Origin: Petrolisthes cinctipes
Taxonomy: Eukaryota > Arthropoda > Malacostraca > Decapoda > Porcellanidae
NCBI GenBank assembly: GCA_033782935.1
Contig: JAWQEG010001559.1
Coordinates: forward strand, 1,861,001-1,925,000
Direction: 5' to 3'
Length of the DNA: 64,000 nt
The notes under the pieces were generated by a model. It searched no databases. It was not told where the DNA came from and saw only the letters and a program-made list of their open reading frames with translations. The translations under genes were made by a program, and so were the position numbers. The first letter of the stretch is position 1; each line of letters begins with the position of its first letter. Positions 33,470 to 45,926 of the stretch are shown here, one piece after another.

Positions 33470-34156
33470 GGTGATAATATAAATATAAAAGGGACAAGTC
33501 AACAAAATAACATTATATTAACTGGATCAAGTTGACATTTTATAATGAATAGGTACACATTATCTAATAACTTTTCCTAGAAGGTCCAGACCACAGGTAA
33601 TGCCAGTATATCGTGTTCAATTGCATGGTTGACCATAAGGACTGCAAACATGGACCTTCTACATACTACATGTATGTAAACATGCTGTTGTACAGTAATT
33701 ATCAAAGTGAAATACGTCTTGCCTCAATAGAATTGTACTGTACCATAATCTTAGTTAATAATCATATCTATACATATACATCTACATAATATTCTAATAT
33801 ATAATACAGTGATGGAAGAAATAGGGAGGGACACGAGTGATGAGGGAGGCGAGGAGCTAGGGGGAGAAGAGGAGGAGGGAGGGGTGAGAAGGGGGGCATG
33901 TAGTTGTGGTTAGGAATGGTTTGGGAGGGTGTTGGGGGGGGCACACTTTCCTTCGAATGCGTCAATATGGCTGGCAAGCTTTGTGCTATTTTTCACGAGT
34001 AAACTCCTCGCATAACACATATAGGAATATGGTATGTCAGCCATAAATTACGCCCGGGTGTTAAAGATAGTGTGTTGAAATATTATATTGATACAACGAT
34101 TCGTTTAGGAGATATTTGCGAAAAACACCGTCTGTCCGGCGCTGAAACGGATAGTA

Positions 34157-36205
34157 ATCGACCTGTACTCTCGCCTTTCCAGGGACAGTGTGGTGGCCTT
34201 CATTGACCTTCGAAGTGCCTTCGATGTTGCTAATAGAGACGTCATTTTGGATCAACTGGTTGACTTTGGGATAAAGGGTAATCTACTACGGTGGATTCGG
34301 GGCTACCTGAGTAACAGGACCTCCTGTGTGTTTTTCAGTGGTGCACTCAGTCCTTTGCGCAGTTTTCATCTTGGTACGCCTCAAGGTGGTGTTCTCAGCC
34401 CATTGTTATTTAATATTCTGATGCATCGGTTGCTCACTTCTCTCCCTGATATTCCTGGAACTACAATTACGTGCTATGCTGATGATATCTGTGTTCATTC
34501 TACCTCACCAAGGGATCTCCAGCGGTTTCTTGACTCCTTCTCTGTGGCCTCCTCTCACTGTGGCATTATTGTCTCCCCAGATAAGAGCAGAATATTCACC
34601 TGCCGCCTTCCTCAAGCTCAGCCAGTGTTCACCATTGGAGGGACTGTCATTCCCATGTGTTCCCAGTACTGCTACCTGGGTGCGCCAGTCAATATTTGGC
34701 CGATTGTCCCTGCCAGACCTCAAGACCATCCCATTGTCCAGGACTTATTGGGTCGTCTCCAGCGCCGACTTACACCACTTCAATGGCTATCTAACAACTC
34801 CTCGGGCATCTCCATCCCAGTAGCCAGGACCATCTATATTGCTTTTATCCGTTCAGTTGTTGATTACCTCTCCCCTGCTCTGATTCAACTTCCTAGGGCT
34901 ACTCTGGAAACTTTAGAAAAATTTCAAAATAGAGCAATGAGAATTATTCTCGGCTGTCCAATGTCGACCAGGATAGTGAACATGCAGCGTGAGTTGCGTC
35001 TTCCCCCATTAGTGGAGAGAATTTATTCTAATGTTACTTGCTTCACTGTCAAGTGCCTCCATTTCCCACATCTTTCACCCCATTACTCTCAGTTAGTCAG
35101 GACTTCTCTTAGACCAAACTACCCGGTCCCTCCCATACTGCCTGCTGGACGTACTCTTATAAGGTCTGTTTCCTCTGTGCTCCGTGGTCTTAATATAGAT
35201 ATAATGGTTGCAGACGTCCCCCCAGGGCCCCCTCCATGGATGCTACCAACACCTGATGTGAGCTTTACACCTACTTCCAAGTCGGAGCTGCCTTCTCTAC
35301 AGCAGCAGTTGGCTCTGGAACACATAGAAATAGTGACTTGCTCCATCACAGATCCATACTGCCTCTACACTGATGGCTCATTGCAGGTGGATGGTGCAGC
35401 AGGTTGTGCTGTTTTCTCGCCTGACCTGGAGTCACCTCCAGGGGGCTGGGTTGGCCGTCGTCTCTGTAACCACTCTAGCTCAACATTGTGTGAACTGTAT
35501 GCCATTCTGGATGCTGTTAGTGTTGTTTGTCAACGTGGAGTGAATGCTGCCATTTTTTGTGACTCCAAACCTGCCCTTCATTCCCTCTCTAGTGTTCAGC
35601 CCACACACTCTACTGTTATTCAGCAGATTTTATCGTTTTTGGCCTTATTGCGTCACCGTAACTTGACTGTCAAATTTTTATGGGTGCCATCCCATGTAGG
35701 TTTATGTCACAATGGTACAGTTGACAGACTCGCAAAGGAAGCCTGCCATCTGCCTCCTCATGGTGCTGGATGTCCTCTCTCCCTGACATGTTACCTCTCT
35801 AAAGTCCGCTCCGCCGCTCTCCTCCCTGTACGGCGACGCAGGGAAGCAGAGAGGCCCTTCAGCATCTCCATCACCCATTACGAGTCTGTCTGCCATCACA
35901 AATATTCCTACCGTCGTCGAGGCCTCATGGTTCGGAGGCACAATGTAGTCTCTGCTCGTTTGAGGCTTGGCTACCGGCCACCGTGGCAGGTTGCTGAGAT
36001 GCAGGGTGAGCCTCCCTTCACTGAGTGTCGCTTGTGTCGAGCGCCTCGTGCTAACACTATAGAGCACTATTGCCTAGCCTGCCCCACTGTTCGACACTTG
36101 CTGCCCCAGGGCCTGCCACTTGATGTGGTTTGTCGACACCTGCTGAACCATCAGGTTCTGGAGGAACTTCTGGTGCGCCACCCTCGTTTTGGTGGATTTA
36201 AGTAG
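34157..36205 (+). CDS. family B ORF2 C-terminal part: RT palm, RNase H, zinc motif
   Basis: Continues VDLYSRLSRDSVVAFIDLRSAFDVA, then LGTPQGGVLSPLLFNILM and catalytic YADD (34475-34486). RNase H follows from about 35360: YTDGSLQVDG (Asp), LCELYAILDA (Glu), FCDSKPALHS (Asp) and KFLWVPSHVGL... VDRLAKEA (Asp). The C-terminus has CRLC-x8-H-x4-C and ends HPRFGGFK at TAG 36203-36205. RNase H after RT is typical of the I group. The frame is uninterrupted for 2 kb. Confidence 0.92.
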   Translation: MDLYSRLSRDSVVAFIDLRSAFDVANRDVILDQLVDFGIKGNLLRWIRGYLSNRTSCVFFSGALSPLRSFHLGTPQGGVLSPLLFNILMHRLLTSLPDIPGTTITCYADDICVHSTSPRDLQRFLDSFSVASSHCGIIVSPDKSRIFTCRLPQAQPVFTIGGTVIPMCSQYCYLGAPVNIWPIVPARPQDHPIVQDLLGRLQRRLTPLQWLSNNSSGISIPVARTIYIAFIRSVVDYLSPALIQLPRATLETLEKFQNRAMRIILGCPMSTRIVNMQRELRLPPLVERIYSNVTCFTVKCLHFPHLSPHYSQLVRTSLRPNYPVPPILPAGRTLIRSVSSVLRGLNIDIMVADVPPGPPPWMLPTPDVSFTPTSKSELPSLQQQLALEHIEIVTCSITDPYCLYTDGSLQVDGAAGCAVFSPDLESPPGGWVGRRLCNHSSSTLCELYAILDAVSVVCQRGVNAAIFCDSKPALHSLSSVQPTHSTVIQQILSFLALLRHRNLTVKFLWVPSHVGLCHNGTVDRLAKEACHLPPHGAGCPLSLTCYLSKVRSAALLPVRRRREAERPFSISITHYESVCHHKYSYRRRGLMVRRHNVVSARLRLGYRPPWQVAEMQGEPPFTECRLCRAPRANTIEHYCLACPTVRHLLPQGLPLDVVCRHLLNHQVLEELLVRHPRFGGFK

Positions 36206-36381
36206 GTCATGATATAAATATTTGTCTGTATGCTTGTGCTTCATTCTGTTATGTTTTCGTGATGTGAGTGTGTGTGCGCATGTGTGTGTGCTTGTGTGTG
36301 TATGTGGTCATTGGGTTCTCGTGAGTCCCGCTTACCCTTGTGTACTGTTGTCTGCCTATTGACTGACGCTACGGCGCAATG

Positions 36382-36411
<30 letters not shown>
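36206..36411 (+). other. family B 3' UTR and poly(A) tail
   Basis: Contains TCTGTATGCTTGTGCTTCATTC, a TG-rich tract (36262-36304) and the conserved terminal block GACTGACGCTACGGCGCAATGAATT, directly followed by poly(A) from 36386. The same block ends the copies at 45894 (sense) and 51285 (antisense), which defines the family 3' end. Confidence 0.85.
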
Positions 36412-36414
<3 letters not shown>

Positions 36415-36951
36415 CATCTCTTCCAAGCTCTTTGGTATTTTTTGGTAACTGTAAATTGGTTATAGACTGTACATATATTGAAATAGCCACTCCATCCAAG
36501 ATGTCAAATAAAAAAGTAACTTATTTAACATATAGGGGTATGAACAGCTTCAAAGTTCTTTTGGGAGTTGCACCTAATGCTGTAATCAATTATGTGTGTC
36601 CCCTGTATCCTGGATCAACATCTAATAAGGCAGTTGTGGAGAAATCTGGGGTAATGTCTCACTTCATTGCTGGGGATTTAATATTAGCAGATAAGGGGTT
36701 TTTGATCCAAGATATAGTTTCTGATGGTGTCTCTGTAAACACTCCTCTATTCCTCAACAAAGGAAAATTCACAGCTAATGAAATTAAAATGACTAAAGAA
36801 TTGCTAAGTGCAGAATACATGTGGAAAGAGCAAATGCACGCTTGAAAGATTTTGAATTTCATACCAGCATATTTGCGGTGCTACACAGAAATCTTGGGAA
36901 AGTTGTGTGCAGCACTAGTGAACTTGCATTATCCACTTATTAATGAAATTA

Positions 36952-37600
36952 AAGACACATTTGAGTTTGAGTAAGTGAATTAGGTACAGTAAGGTCTTGG
37001 GTTAATTAAGTCACATTTGACTAGGATTTAGGGCCGTAGACAAGAACATATCGTCGGTCCTGTGGTGCCTCTAAACCACCACAACGACAATTCACACACA
37101 CTAAACCACCACAACGACAATTCGCAGGCTTCACACATGCGCATCAGTTAATTCATCCAAAGTCTCGTAAAATCATTCAGGCTAGTGAAACTTCGACTCA
37201 AGAGTAAATAAGCGCTGGAAATCTGGGAAAAGGCTTTGGATTCTTGATGCGACACTCGGGCAGTATAAGGACGTGTTTTCTGGCAGCAAACAATTTTGCT
37301 ACCGTCCTTGCAGAGTTGTAGCACTCTGGTAGAGTAAATAAAGATGGTCAGGTATCATTTTCCTCCTTACCCTTAGATAGGTGCAATAGGTTTCTGTACC
37401 TATTGGTTCACAACAACTTTGCTTGTATGCACGGGGTGAATCCCCCCCACTGATCGCTCTGTGGTCAGGATAACCTGAGACGCGGCCACCTCGTAGTGTC
37501 TTGAGAGGTTGTTGTGAACATAGATTTTCTACCTGGGTAATGTTTAATTCCCTTGTTTTCCCGGCACACAAATGGGGAAAGTGAGTCATGATGGAACTCC
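36952..37600. repeat. interval with 30-bp tandem duplication (37071-37123)
   Basis: After the transposase stop there is no gene for about 650 bp. CTAAACCACCACAACGACAA plus TTC occurs at 37071 and 37101, a 30-bp period repeated twice. The right part (from about 37400) may be the family E leader, since coding similarity to the second family E copy begins near 37650. Nothing else was recognised. Confidence 0.55.
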
Positions 37601-37678
37601 ATCCCGCCCCTGCCCCCATTTGAGGGGAGGGGTCCTGACCTGGCTCGACCCTCGATACGGCCTGAAAATGCTAAGTTT

Positions 37679-38245
37679 GTGACGATTCGCGCATCTGGGA
37701 CAAATCCTATAACAAGTGTCAACCCCTTCATTATTAAGGTGGTTGACTATTGTTGTGGCGAGGTGGACCAGGTCAAGAAATTGTCGAATGGGTCCCTCCT
37801 TGTTAAGACGATTAATGCTTGCCAAATCAATGATCTTTTGAAGATGACCAAGTTTCATTGTTACGATGTTGTTTGTTCGATTCCTGAGTCCTCGAACTCG
37901 TGCAGGGAAGTTGTCTCCTGTAGGGAGTTCTTGTACATGGAGGAGACAGACATCGTCCATGAAATGAGAGATCAGGATGTCATTGCTGCACATCGCATTT
38001 CACGTTTGGAGCATGACGAGAGATTTAAGACTGCTTCGGTTATTTTGACTTTTGGAAAGGCTTTATTACCTGAATCTATTCGAGTTGGATACGAAATCTG
38101 TAACGTAAGACCGTATATTCCGAACCCCTTGAGATGTTTTAAGTGCCAGGAATTTGGACATGGATTGAATTTTGGCTGCTCTGTTGTCTCAGTCTGTGGA
38201 AAGTGTTCGATTTAGGATCATGCTGATAAAGATTGTAGAATCAAT
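37679..38245 (+). pseudogene. family E ORF1, N-terminal and first zinc knuckle (copy 1)
   Basis: Reads NPFIIKVVDYCCGEVDQVKK, LSNGSLLVKTINACQINDLL, VGYEICNVRPYIPNPLRCFK and the knuckle CFKCQEFGHGLNFGC, then CGKC and a TAG at 38213-38215. The same order is found in copy 2 at 49472-51195. It is a gag-like protein of I/Jockey-type LINEs. The frame continues after the stop with DHADKDC, and is then cut by family B at 38246; the last knuckle and C-terminus lie at 42900-43515. Confidence 0.8.
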
Positions 38246-38389
38246 CAACAGGCAGGCAACAATACATATGGGTAGGAGGGACTCATGAAAATCCAATGAC
38301 TACAACTACACACACACACACACACACAAACATCACGAAAACATAACAGAATGAAGCACAAGCATACAGACAAATATTTACATTATGAC

Positions 38390-41310
38390 CTACTTAAATC
38401 CACCAAAACGAGGGTGGCGTACCAGAAGTTCCTCGAAAACTTGGTGGTTCAGTAGGTATCGACAAACCACATCAAGTGGCAGGCCCTGTGGCAGCAAGTG
38501 TCGGACAGTGGGGCAGGCCAGGCAATAGTGCTCTATAGTGTTAGCACGAGGCGCTCGAAACAAGCGACACTCAGTAAAGGGAGGCTCACTCTGCATCCCA
38601 GCAACCTGCCATGGTGGCCGGTAGCCAAGCCTCAAACTAGCAGAGACTACATTGTGCCTCCGAACCATGAGGCCTCGACGACGGTAGGAATATTTGTGAC
38701 GGCAGACAGACTCGTAATGTGTGATGGAGATGCTGAAGGGCCTATCTGCATCCCTGCGTCACCGTACAGGGAGGAGAGCGACGGAGCGGACTCTAGAGAG
38801 GCAACAAGTCAGGGAGAAAGGACGTCCAAAACCACGAGGAGGCAGATGGCAGGCTTCCTTTGCGAGTCTGTCAACTGTACCATTGTGACGTAAGCCTACA
38901 TGGGATGGCACCCATAAAAATTTGACAGTCAAGTTACGATGACGCAATAAGGCCCAAAAAGATAAAATCTGCTGAATAACAGTAGAGTGTGTGGGTTGAA
39001 CACTGGAGAGGGAATGAAGGGCAGGTTTGGAATAAAAAAATGGCAGCATTCACTCCACGTTGACAAACAAAACTAACAGCATCCAGAATGGCATACAGTT
39101 CACACAATGTTGAGCTAGAGTGCTTACAGAGACGACGGGAAACCAGCCCCCTGGAGGTGACCCCATGTCAGGTGAGAAAACGGCACAACCTGCTGTACCA
39201 TCCACTTGCAATGAGCCATCATTGTAGAGGCAGTATGGATCTGTGATGGAGGACGTCACTGTTTCTATGTGTTCCAGAGCCAACTGCCGCTGTAGAAAAG
39301 GCAGTTCCGACTTGGAAGTAGGTGTGAAGCTCACATCAGGTGTTGGTAGCATCCACGGAGGGGGCCCTGGGAGGACGTCTGCAACCATTATATCTATATT
39401 AAGATTACGGAGCATAGAGGAAACAGACCTTATAAGAGTATGTCCAGCAGGCAGTATGGGAGGGACCTGGTAGTTTGGTCTAAGAGAAGTCCTGACTAAC
39501 TGAGAGTAATGGAGTGCAAGATGTGGAAAATGGAGGCACTTGACAGTGAAGCAAGTAACATTCGAATAAATTATCTCCACTAATGAGGGAAGACGCAACT
39601 CACGCTGCATGTTCACTATCCTGGTCGACATTGGACAACCGAGAATTATTCTCATTGCTCTATTCTGAAATTTTTCTAAAGTTTCAAGAGTAGCCCTGGG
39701 AAGTTGAATCAGAGCAGGGGAGAGGTAATCAACAACTGAACGGATAAAAGCAATGTAGATGGTTCTGGCTACTGGGATGGAGATGCCCGAGGAGTTGTAA
39801 ATGAGCCATTAAATTGGTGTAAGTCAGCGCTGGAGACGACCCAACAAGTCCTGGACAATGGGATTGTCTTGAGGTCTGGCAGGGACAATTGGCCAAATAT
39901 TGACTGGCGCGCGCAGGTAGCGGTACTGGGAACACATGGGAATGACAGTCCCTCCAATGGTGAACACTGGCCGAGCTTGAGGAAGGCGGCAGGTGAATAT
40001 TCTGCTCTTATCTGGTGAGACAATAATGCCACAGTGAGAGGAGGCCACAGACAAAGAGTCAAGAAACCGCTGGAGATCCTTTGGTGAGGTAGAATGAACA
40101 CAGATATCATCAGCATAGCACGTAATTGTAGCTCGAGGAATATCAGGGAGAGAAGTGAGCAGCCAATGCATCAGAATATTATATAACAATGGACTGAGAA
40201 CACCCCCTTGAGGCGTACCAAGATGAAAACTGCGCAAAGGACTGAGCGCACCACTGAAAAACACACGGGAGGTCCTGTTACTCAGGTAGCCCCGAATCCA
40301 CCGTAATAGATTACCCTTTATCCCAAAGTCAACCAGTTGATCCAAAATGACGTCTCTATTAGCAACATCGAAGGCACTTCGAAGGTCAATGAAGGCCACC
40401 ACTCTGTCCCTGGAAAGGCGAGAGTACAGGTCGACTAGGCAGTGGTGTGTGCTCCGCTGGGGAAGGAAACCAAACAGCCATGAAGAAAGGCGATCCTGCA
40501 GGGCAACTAAAGCTTCCCTAGACATCTGGTAACGATGGAGCAGGTCAGGGGTTGGGTTGGCTTGAAACAATAGGCCATCACGTTCAGCCTCCTCATTTGC
40601 CTCCTGTATATGTGCATCAAGCGTCTAGGAGTGGCCAGTATGGCGATGCTGGAGGTGTGGCCGGGAGATGTATAGCCTATAAAAGTCATGAGTAGCAGAT
40701 GCAATATCAGAGTACAACTGTTTAGCTGATGATATGTCAAATGTTGGGAATACATGGGCCATGAATAAGATGTAAGTCGGGCAATATTTAGGGGGCACAG
40801 CAATACGCAAATGAGTGGCTGAAGTACTTGACCCAGCAGGTAGAGAATAATGAAACCGAAGAGCGATGCGATCAGAGAATAAGTCTGGCACAGAGGAGCA
40901 CAGGTCCTGAGATGCTATCAGGCCAGACGAGAGGATGTAATCCAGAGTACCACCCCGGCAATGAGTGGCACTGCCAGTATCCCAGCGTGTCATATGATGC
41001 TTACTTATGTATGAAAGGAGACAAACAGTATTACGATTAATAGCCCAGGACCATCACCCATGTCAGAATGCTGAGCATTAAAATCTCCCATATACACCAT
41101 ACCACGCACTGTTGGAGAAGGAAGAGCCTCAAGAGTGAATCTAGCTGGGGCAGAATAGACATTACATAATTGGAGTACTCCATTCCCAGGTAGAACATCA
41201 AATAACTGAAAGGTCATGACAGGATCAGTGGAGGTACGGAGAAGGTGATGTGGCAAGGAGCTATGTATGTAAGTCAGGAGACCATTCCTTACCAGATGAA
41301 CATATGGCAC
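38390..41310 (-). pseudogene. family B ORF2 (copy 2): EN, deleted RT, RNase H
   Basis: Minus-strand pieces show the endonuclease (YMGDFNAQHSDMGD), then after the deletion RT with LGTPQGGVLSPLLYNILM and YADD (about 40100), RNase H (LYNDGSLQVDG, where the first catalytic Asp of TDGS is changed to NDGS) and the C-terminal CRLF-x8-H-x4-C motif, in which the second Cys is Phe. These changes and the frameshifts indicate a dead copy. Confidence 0.82.
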
Positions 41311-41462
41311 ATAACCTGAGAGGGGAGGAGATTGCCCAGCAGCGAACGGCCATCCTGGAAATGCTTCCTGGAGAAAAATAACACTGTGATGATGACGAAA
41401 AACATAGGCCTTGAGTTGAGTGAGCTTAGCATAACTGGTGATACCACATACATTCCAGGAGA

Positions 41463-42660
41463 TGACATCCAGCCGGCAATGACTAGCGAACTCTGTATTT
41501 GGAGGTAGAAGTCCGGTGAGTGATGGCGAGATGCAACAGTATCCATCTTTTCGGTAAGGGTAGTGACAGTTGAGATGATGGCCTGCTGAGCCTCGACCAA
41601 GGTGGAGAGCTTGGAGTCATTGGCAGCCTGAGTGGCAACCAACCCATCAATCCTGGCTTCAAGGGCAGAAAAGCGGTTCTCGAGAGCCGTACATCGTGAT
41701 ATGAGGGATGCAACAGACTTGCGGAGGGCCAGGTCTGGAGGCGATGCAGGGCCAGTAGGAGGAGCAGACTGGGGAGGTGGTGGTGGCGGTGGAGCAATAA
41801 TAGAAACACATGCCTGAACCTGACGTCGAGTACATCCATGCCACACGTTAAGCTCTGGCTGAAGCCATCGTTGACACTTTCATCGAGATGTATCCTCAGG
41901 AGGTGGAGGTAGCAGGACGTGATGGTTTACCCCTGACAGGACACGTCTTGGAATCATGGTCGGCGGCACACCATGCACACTTCGACCTGGCAGAACAGTG
42001 CCGGGAGATATGCCCAGCTCCCCAGCACCTGTAGCACCAAGGCTGGTCATTATGAAGTTTCCTCACATCACATCAAAGGAAATCTTATTTTTTAGGTGGA
42101 TCGGGTTGACTCCAGACAACAAAAATATGGCTAATGGGGGAACCATCTTGGAAAAAACGACGGGCAGAGTACACACCAGGGTATCCCTTGGCAAGTTTTG
42201 GGTCAACATCAATAGGAAAACGGGTAAGGATGTAGCTGGGGAACATCTTGACTTTAGCCAGTTCACGCTGCAGCTGGAAGGCCCTGTTGACATCAGACAA
42301 CCAACGCTGCTTTGTGTCCGTAGATGGGTTTCCAGAGAAGGAGAGCTTGACATAGGCATTTCTTGGGGCAAAAGCCCCAAGGTACGTCATGCAAAGCTGA
42401 AGCACCCTTCGCCGTCTTGGCAGCCGGAGGCAAATAGTCCACACCATCCTGCAAGGAGTTGGACGAGGCATCAACGGGTCACTTGGTAGAGGTTGAGGAG
42501 GTGGAAGGCTTCAACCTGAGCTGCGGAGTGACCGAGGAGAGGGGGGGAGGGTGCGAGAAGGCAGCTCAGGCCAGTGACCCTCGATAGGAGACTCCTCCTC
42601 CTCCGACATGGCCAAGTCGGCCTCCAGGCAGGAAGCCACATCCGAATCCGCGCTCTAAGC
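41463..42660 (-). pseudogene. family B ORF1 (copy 2)
   Basis: Minus-strand pieces match the intact ORF1 at 29286-30761: HGCTRRQVQA near the third knuckle, the proline run and the coiled coil (CTALENRFSALEARIDGL) at 41600-41740, then AYVKLSFSGNPSTDTK and the N-terminal part. The frame is broken several times and the middle segment is deleted as noted for the element. Confidence 0.8.
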
Positions 42661-42897
42661 CAGGCAAGGCCTAGATGGGAAGCGAACAACTGAACACACA
42701 CGAACACTCGAACATACACACACAGAACCACAACAAAACAAACAAACCACAAACAACAATACCACAAACAGCAAAACCACAAAAAAATAAACGAGATAGA
42801 AAAGATAAACAACTCCTATAACACCACAGAAACAACAACACACAAACAACAACACAAACAACAACCCAGGTAGAGCGTCAGGAACACGTCTTCACTC

Positions 42898-43515
42898 CAG
42901 GAAGGTTGGGGTGAGACTCTGAGAAGTGCGTGAATTGCATGGGTACCCATCCTTCTTCCTCTCGGGCATGTCCCGTGTGGGAGGTGGAGGGAGAAGGAGA
43001 TCTGTGCGGTGAGGGCTGCTTCTAGTGTTTCGTATTTCGAGGCAAGGAAGGCCATTATGGCGTCACGTACAACACCGACCCCTAACACTTCCTATGCTTC
43101 AGTTGCGAAGGCCCGACCCGTGATGAAGACAATCTGTATGCAGACTGAACCTGTTCCTGGACTACCACCACTTTCTGAGATATTCTCTAAGATTTCCGAC
43201 ACATCCCCCTCTGCTTCATCTTCTTCTTCTATTGAACATGTTTCATGCAACTCTCAATCTATCTCTTCAACCCCTGATGTATCTTCACTGTTGTACGCTG
43301 ATGCTAACACTACTTCTCCAAAACAGAATGGCAAGAAGAACCGTAAGAACGAATTCAATATGACCCCCATCAAGAAGCAACTCAACTTTCATGTGATGGC
43401 CCAGCCTACCCCCGTGAGAGGAGTGAACATGGAGGTGTCCATCGACAACCACCGATCGAGGCCCAGTGGTGGAGGTACTCCTCCAAAGAATAAGAAGAAG
43501 GCTAAGTACTCTTAG
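42898..43515 (+). pseudogene. family E ORF1 C-terminal part (copy 1)
   Basis: Begins inside the last knuckle, CVNCMGTHPSSSRACPVW (about 42929-42982), and continues AVRAASSVSYFEARKAIM to a Ser-rich region and a basic tail (PPKNKKKAKYS) stopping at 43513-43515. The VSYFEAR stretch continues the end of the copy 2 fragment (AYMRAHDVSY near 51265). This confirms that 37679-38245 and this block are one ORF. Confidence 0.8.
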
Positions 43516-43545
43516 GCACTTCATTAAACCCTTTAAACCTCCATC

Positions 43546-45228
43546 ATGTATAATATTCTCCAGTGGAATTGTAGAGGTATTAGGAATAAAGCACCACAAC
43601 TTGCACCCGTGCTAGATCAACACGTGCCTCAGGTAGTTTGTCTGCAAGAGACGTTAATGAGAGATCAGTCTGATCCTCAACTTTTTAAACACTACCATTC
43701 GTACAGGAAACATGACGGTCATGGGGTAGCTATTTACGTTCATAAATCAATACCCCATTCATCAGTGGGGCTGAATTCTCCTCTGGAAGCCGTCGCATGC
43801 AGAGTGAAATTCGGTAACACGTACCTGACAATTTGTTCTCTGTACTGTCCACCAAATGGTCGCATTGATGATGATGATTTTACTTCACTTTTTGATTCAT
43901 TGCCCGGTAGAAAATTAATTCTTGGTGATTTTAACGCCCATCACCATCAATGGGGTAGCTTGAGGTCGGATGGACGTGGGAATCAGATTGCTGACCTTTT
44001 ATTACTTTCCAACTTCTGTTTACTGAATGATGGTAGTGAGACTCGTGTAGATGATCATACCGGCCAACCCACATGCATTGACTTATCTTTATCTTCCCCC
44101 GAAATACTAACAGACATCACTTGGGCAACATATGACGACTTCCTGGGAAGCGATCACTTACCCATCTGTCTTACTTATTCATGCGGCAACTTTCGGCCAC
44201 CCCCACCACTACCAAAATTTAAATATAAAAAAGCAGATTGGGGATACTTCTCAGGGATCGCCAATCTAGATATCTCGGGAGAAAATATAGCTGAAAAAAT
44301 CGAACACATACAGACGTCCATTTTACACGCAGCCGAGGCTGCTATTCCTAAAACTCCTACAACCCACGATAGGCGAAGAGTTCCTTGGTGGACACCAGAA
44401 TGCCGACAAGCACTCACTAAGCGTAATAGGCGATACAGGATTTTCGACAGAGAGCCAACACAAGCTCACTTCATTGCCTATAAGGCAGCAAGGGCTAAGG
44501 TGAGGAGAACAATTAAGTCAGCAAAACGAGACTCCTGGAGGAGTTTTGTTTCCCGGTGAATCGTACCACGTCACTAGGTCAGGTCTGGTCCACAATTAAT
44601 ATATTCAACAACAAGTACACCCTCACGCCCATCACCACCCTTGAGGTGGGCGGTAACATCATCGACGATCCCGTGGACATAGCTAACCCCATTGCTAGAC
44701 AATTTGCTGAAGTAAGCAGCTCAGCTAACTACGACCCCCGTTTTCAAGACCACAAACGGGAGGCTGAGCTGCGAGAGATAGACTTTGCTACAGAATACGT
44801 AAATTCTAGTTACAACAAGAGTTTACGATTAACGAACTTCTCCTCGCCCTGAAATCCTGTAAAGGCTCCAGTCCCATCCCCTCAACCATTACGTACGGTA
44901 TGATTCAGCATCTTACTCGGGACGACCTGAGTCAGCTGTTAGCGGTGTTTAATGAAATTTGGACGTCTCGAACGCTTCCAAACTCATGGCACTACGCGCA
45001 TGTTGCACCGATACCTAAACGAGACAGTCGCCTTACGAATCCCAGTTCGTTTCGTCCTATTGCGCTGACTGACTGTCTAATGTGTCTATGTAAGGTCATG
45101 GAACGTATGGTAAATAAAAGACTGGTTCTTGTTTTAGAGTAGAAGAATGTGTTAATGTTCAACAGAGTGGATTTCGTCAACATTGATCCACTCTAGACCA
45201 TTTAATCAGTCTCGCCCCAACCTTGTTG
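43546..45228 (+). pseudogene. family E ORF2: APE endonuclease and RT start (copy 1)
   Basis: The ATG at 43546 lies 30 bp after the ORF1 stop. A 337-residue open frame contains ILQWNCRGIRNK, VVCLQETLM, LILGDFNAHHHQWG and FLGSDHLPICL, a complete APE signature, then the linker RVPWWTPECRQAL. A 1-nt frameshift at about 44557 leads to VNRTTSLGQVW; a second near 44850 leads to LKSCKGSSPIPSTITYGM and VAPIPKRDS, FRPIALTDC. Stops near 45142 and beyond break the frame. Family B inserts at 45229 after DHLISL. Confidence 0.85.
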
Positions 45229-45889
45229 CCACAATGGTACAGTTGACAGACTCGCAAAGGAAGCCTGCCATCTGCCTCCTCGTGGTGTTGGACGTCCTCT
45301 CTCCCTAACATGTTACCTCTCTAAAGTCCGCTCTGCCTCTCTCCTCCCTGTACGGCGACACAGGGATGCAGAGAGGCCCTTCCGCATCTCCATCACCCAT
45401 TACGAGTCTGTCTGCCGTCACAAATATTCCTACCGCCGTTGAGGGCTCATGGTTCAGAGGCACAATGTAGTCTCTGCTCGTTTGAGTCTTGGCTACCGGC
45501 CACCATGGCAGGTTGCTGGGATGCAGGATGTCTCCCTTCACTGAGTGTCGCTTGTGTCGAGCGCCTCGTGCTAACACTATCTATGGAGCACTTTTGCCTG
45601 GCCTGCCGCACTGTCCGACACTTGCTGCCCAGGGGCCTGCCACTTGATGTGGTTTGTCGACACCTGCTGAACCATCAGGTTCTGGAGGAACTTCTGGTAC
45701 GCCACCCTCGTTTTGGTAGATTTAAATAGGTCATAATGTAAATATTTGTCTGTATGCTTGTGCTCCATTCTGTTATGTTTTCGTGATGTGTGTGTGTGTG
45801 TATGTGTGGTTGTAGTCATTGGATTCTCATGGGTCCCGCCTACCCGTATGTATTGTTGCCTACTTGTTGATTGACGCTACGGCGCAATT

Positions 45890-45922
<33 letters not shown>

Positions 45923-45926
45923 ATAT
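45229..45926 (+). mobile_element. family B LINE, copy 3, 5'-truncated with poly(A)
   Basis: Starts within the RNase H coding region (CACAATGGTACAGTTGACAG, matching 35708) and runs to the family 3' end and poly(A) at 45894-45920. The C-terminal HPRFGRFK and TAG are kept, with frameshifts before. It interrupts family E RT. A clear target duplication was not found. Confidence 0.88.

Larger units (their letters stand above)
38246..42897 (-). mobile_element. family B LINE, copy 2, near full length with internal deletion
   Basis: Antisense copy running from the 3' UTR (38246; no poly(A) complement) through RNase H, RT and endonuclease to ORF1 and the CA-rich complement of the leader (42690-42890). 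About 620 bp of ORF2 are missing at 40515-40535: VALQ is joined directly to DRLSSWLFGFL, with shared CAGGAT at both deletion ends. ORF1 is shortened too: RELAKVKM joins FPSYILTRFP. Many frameshifts are present. It splits family E copy 1. Confidence 0.88.
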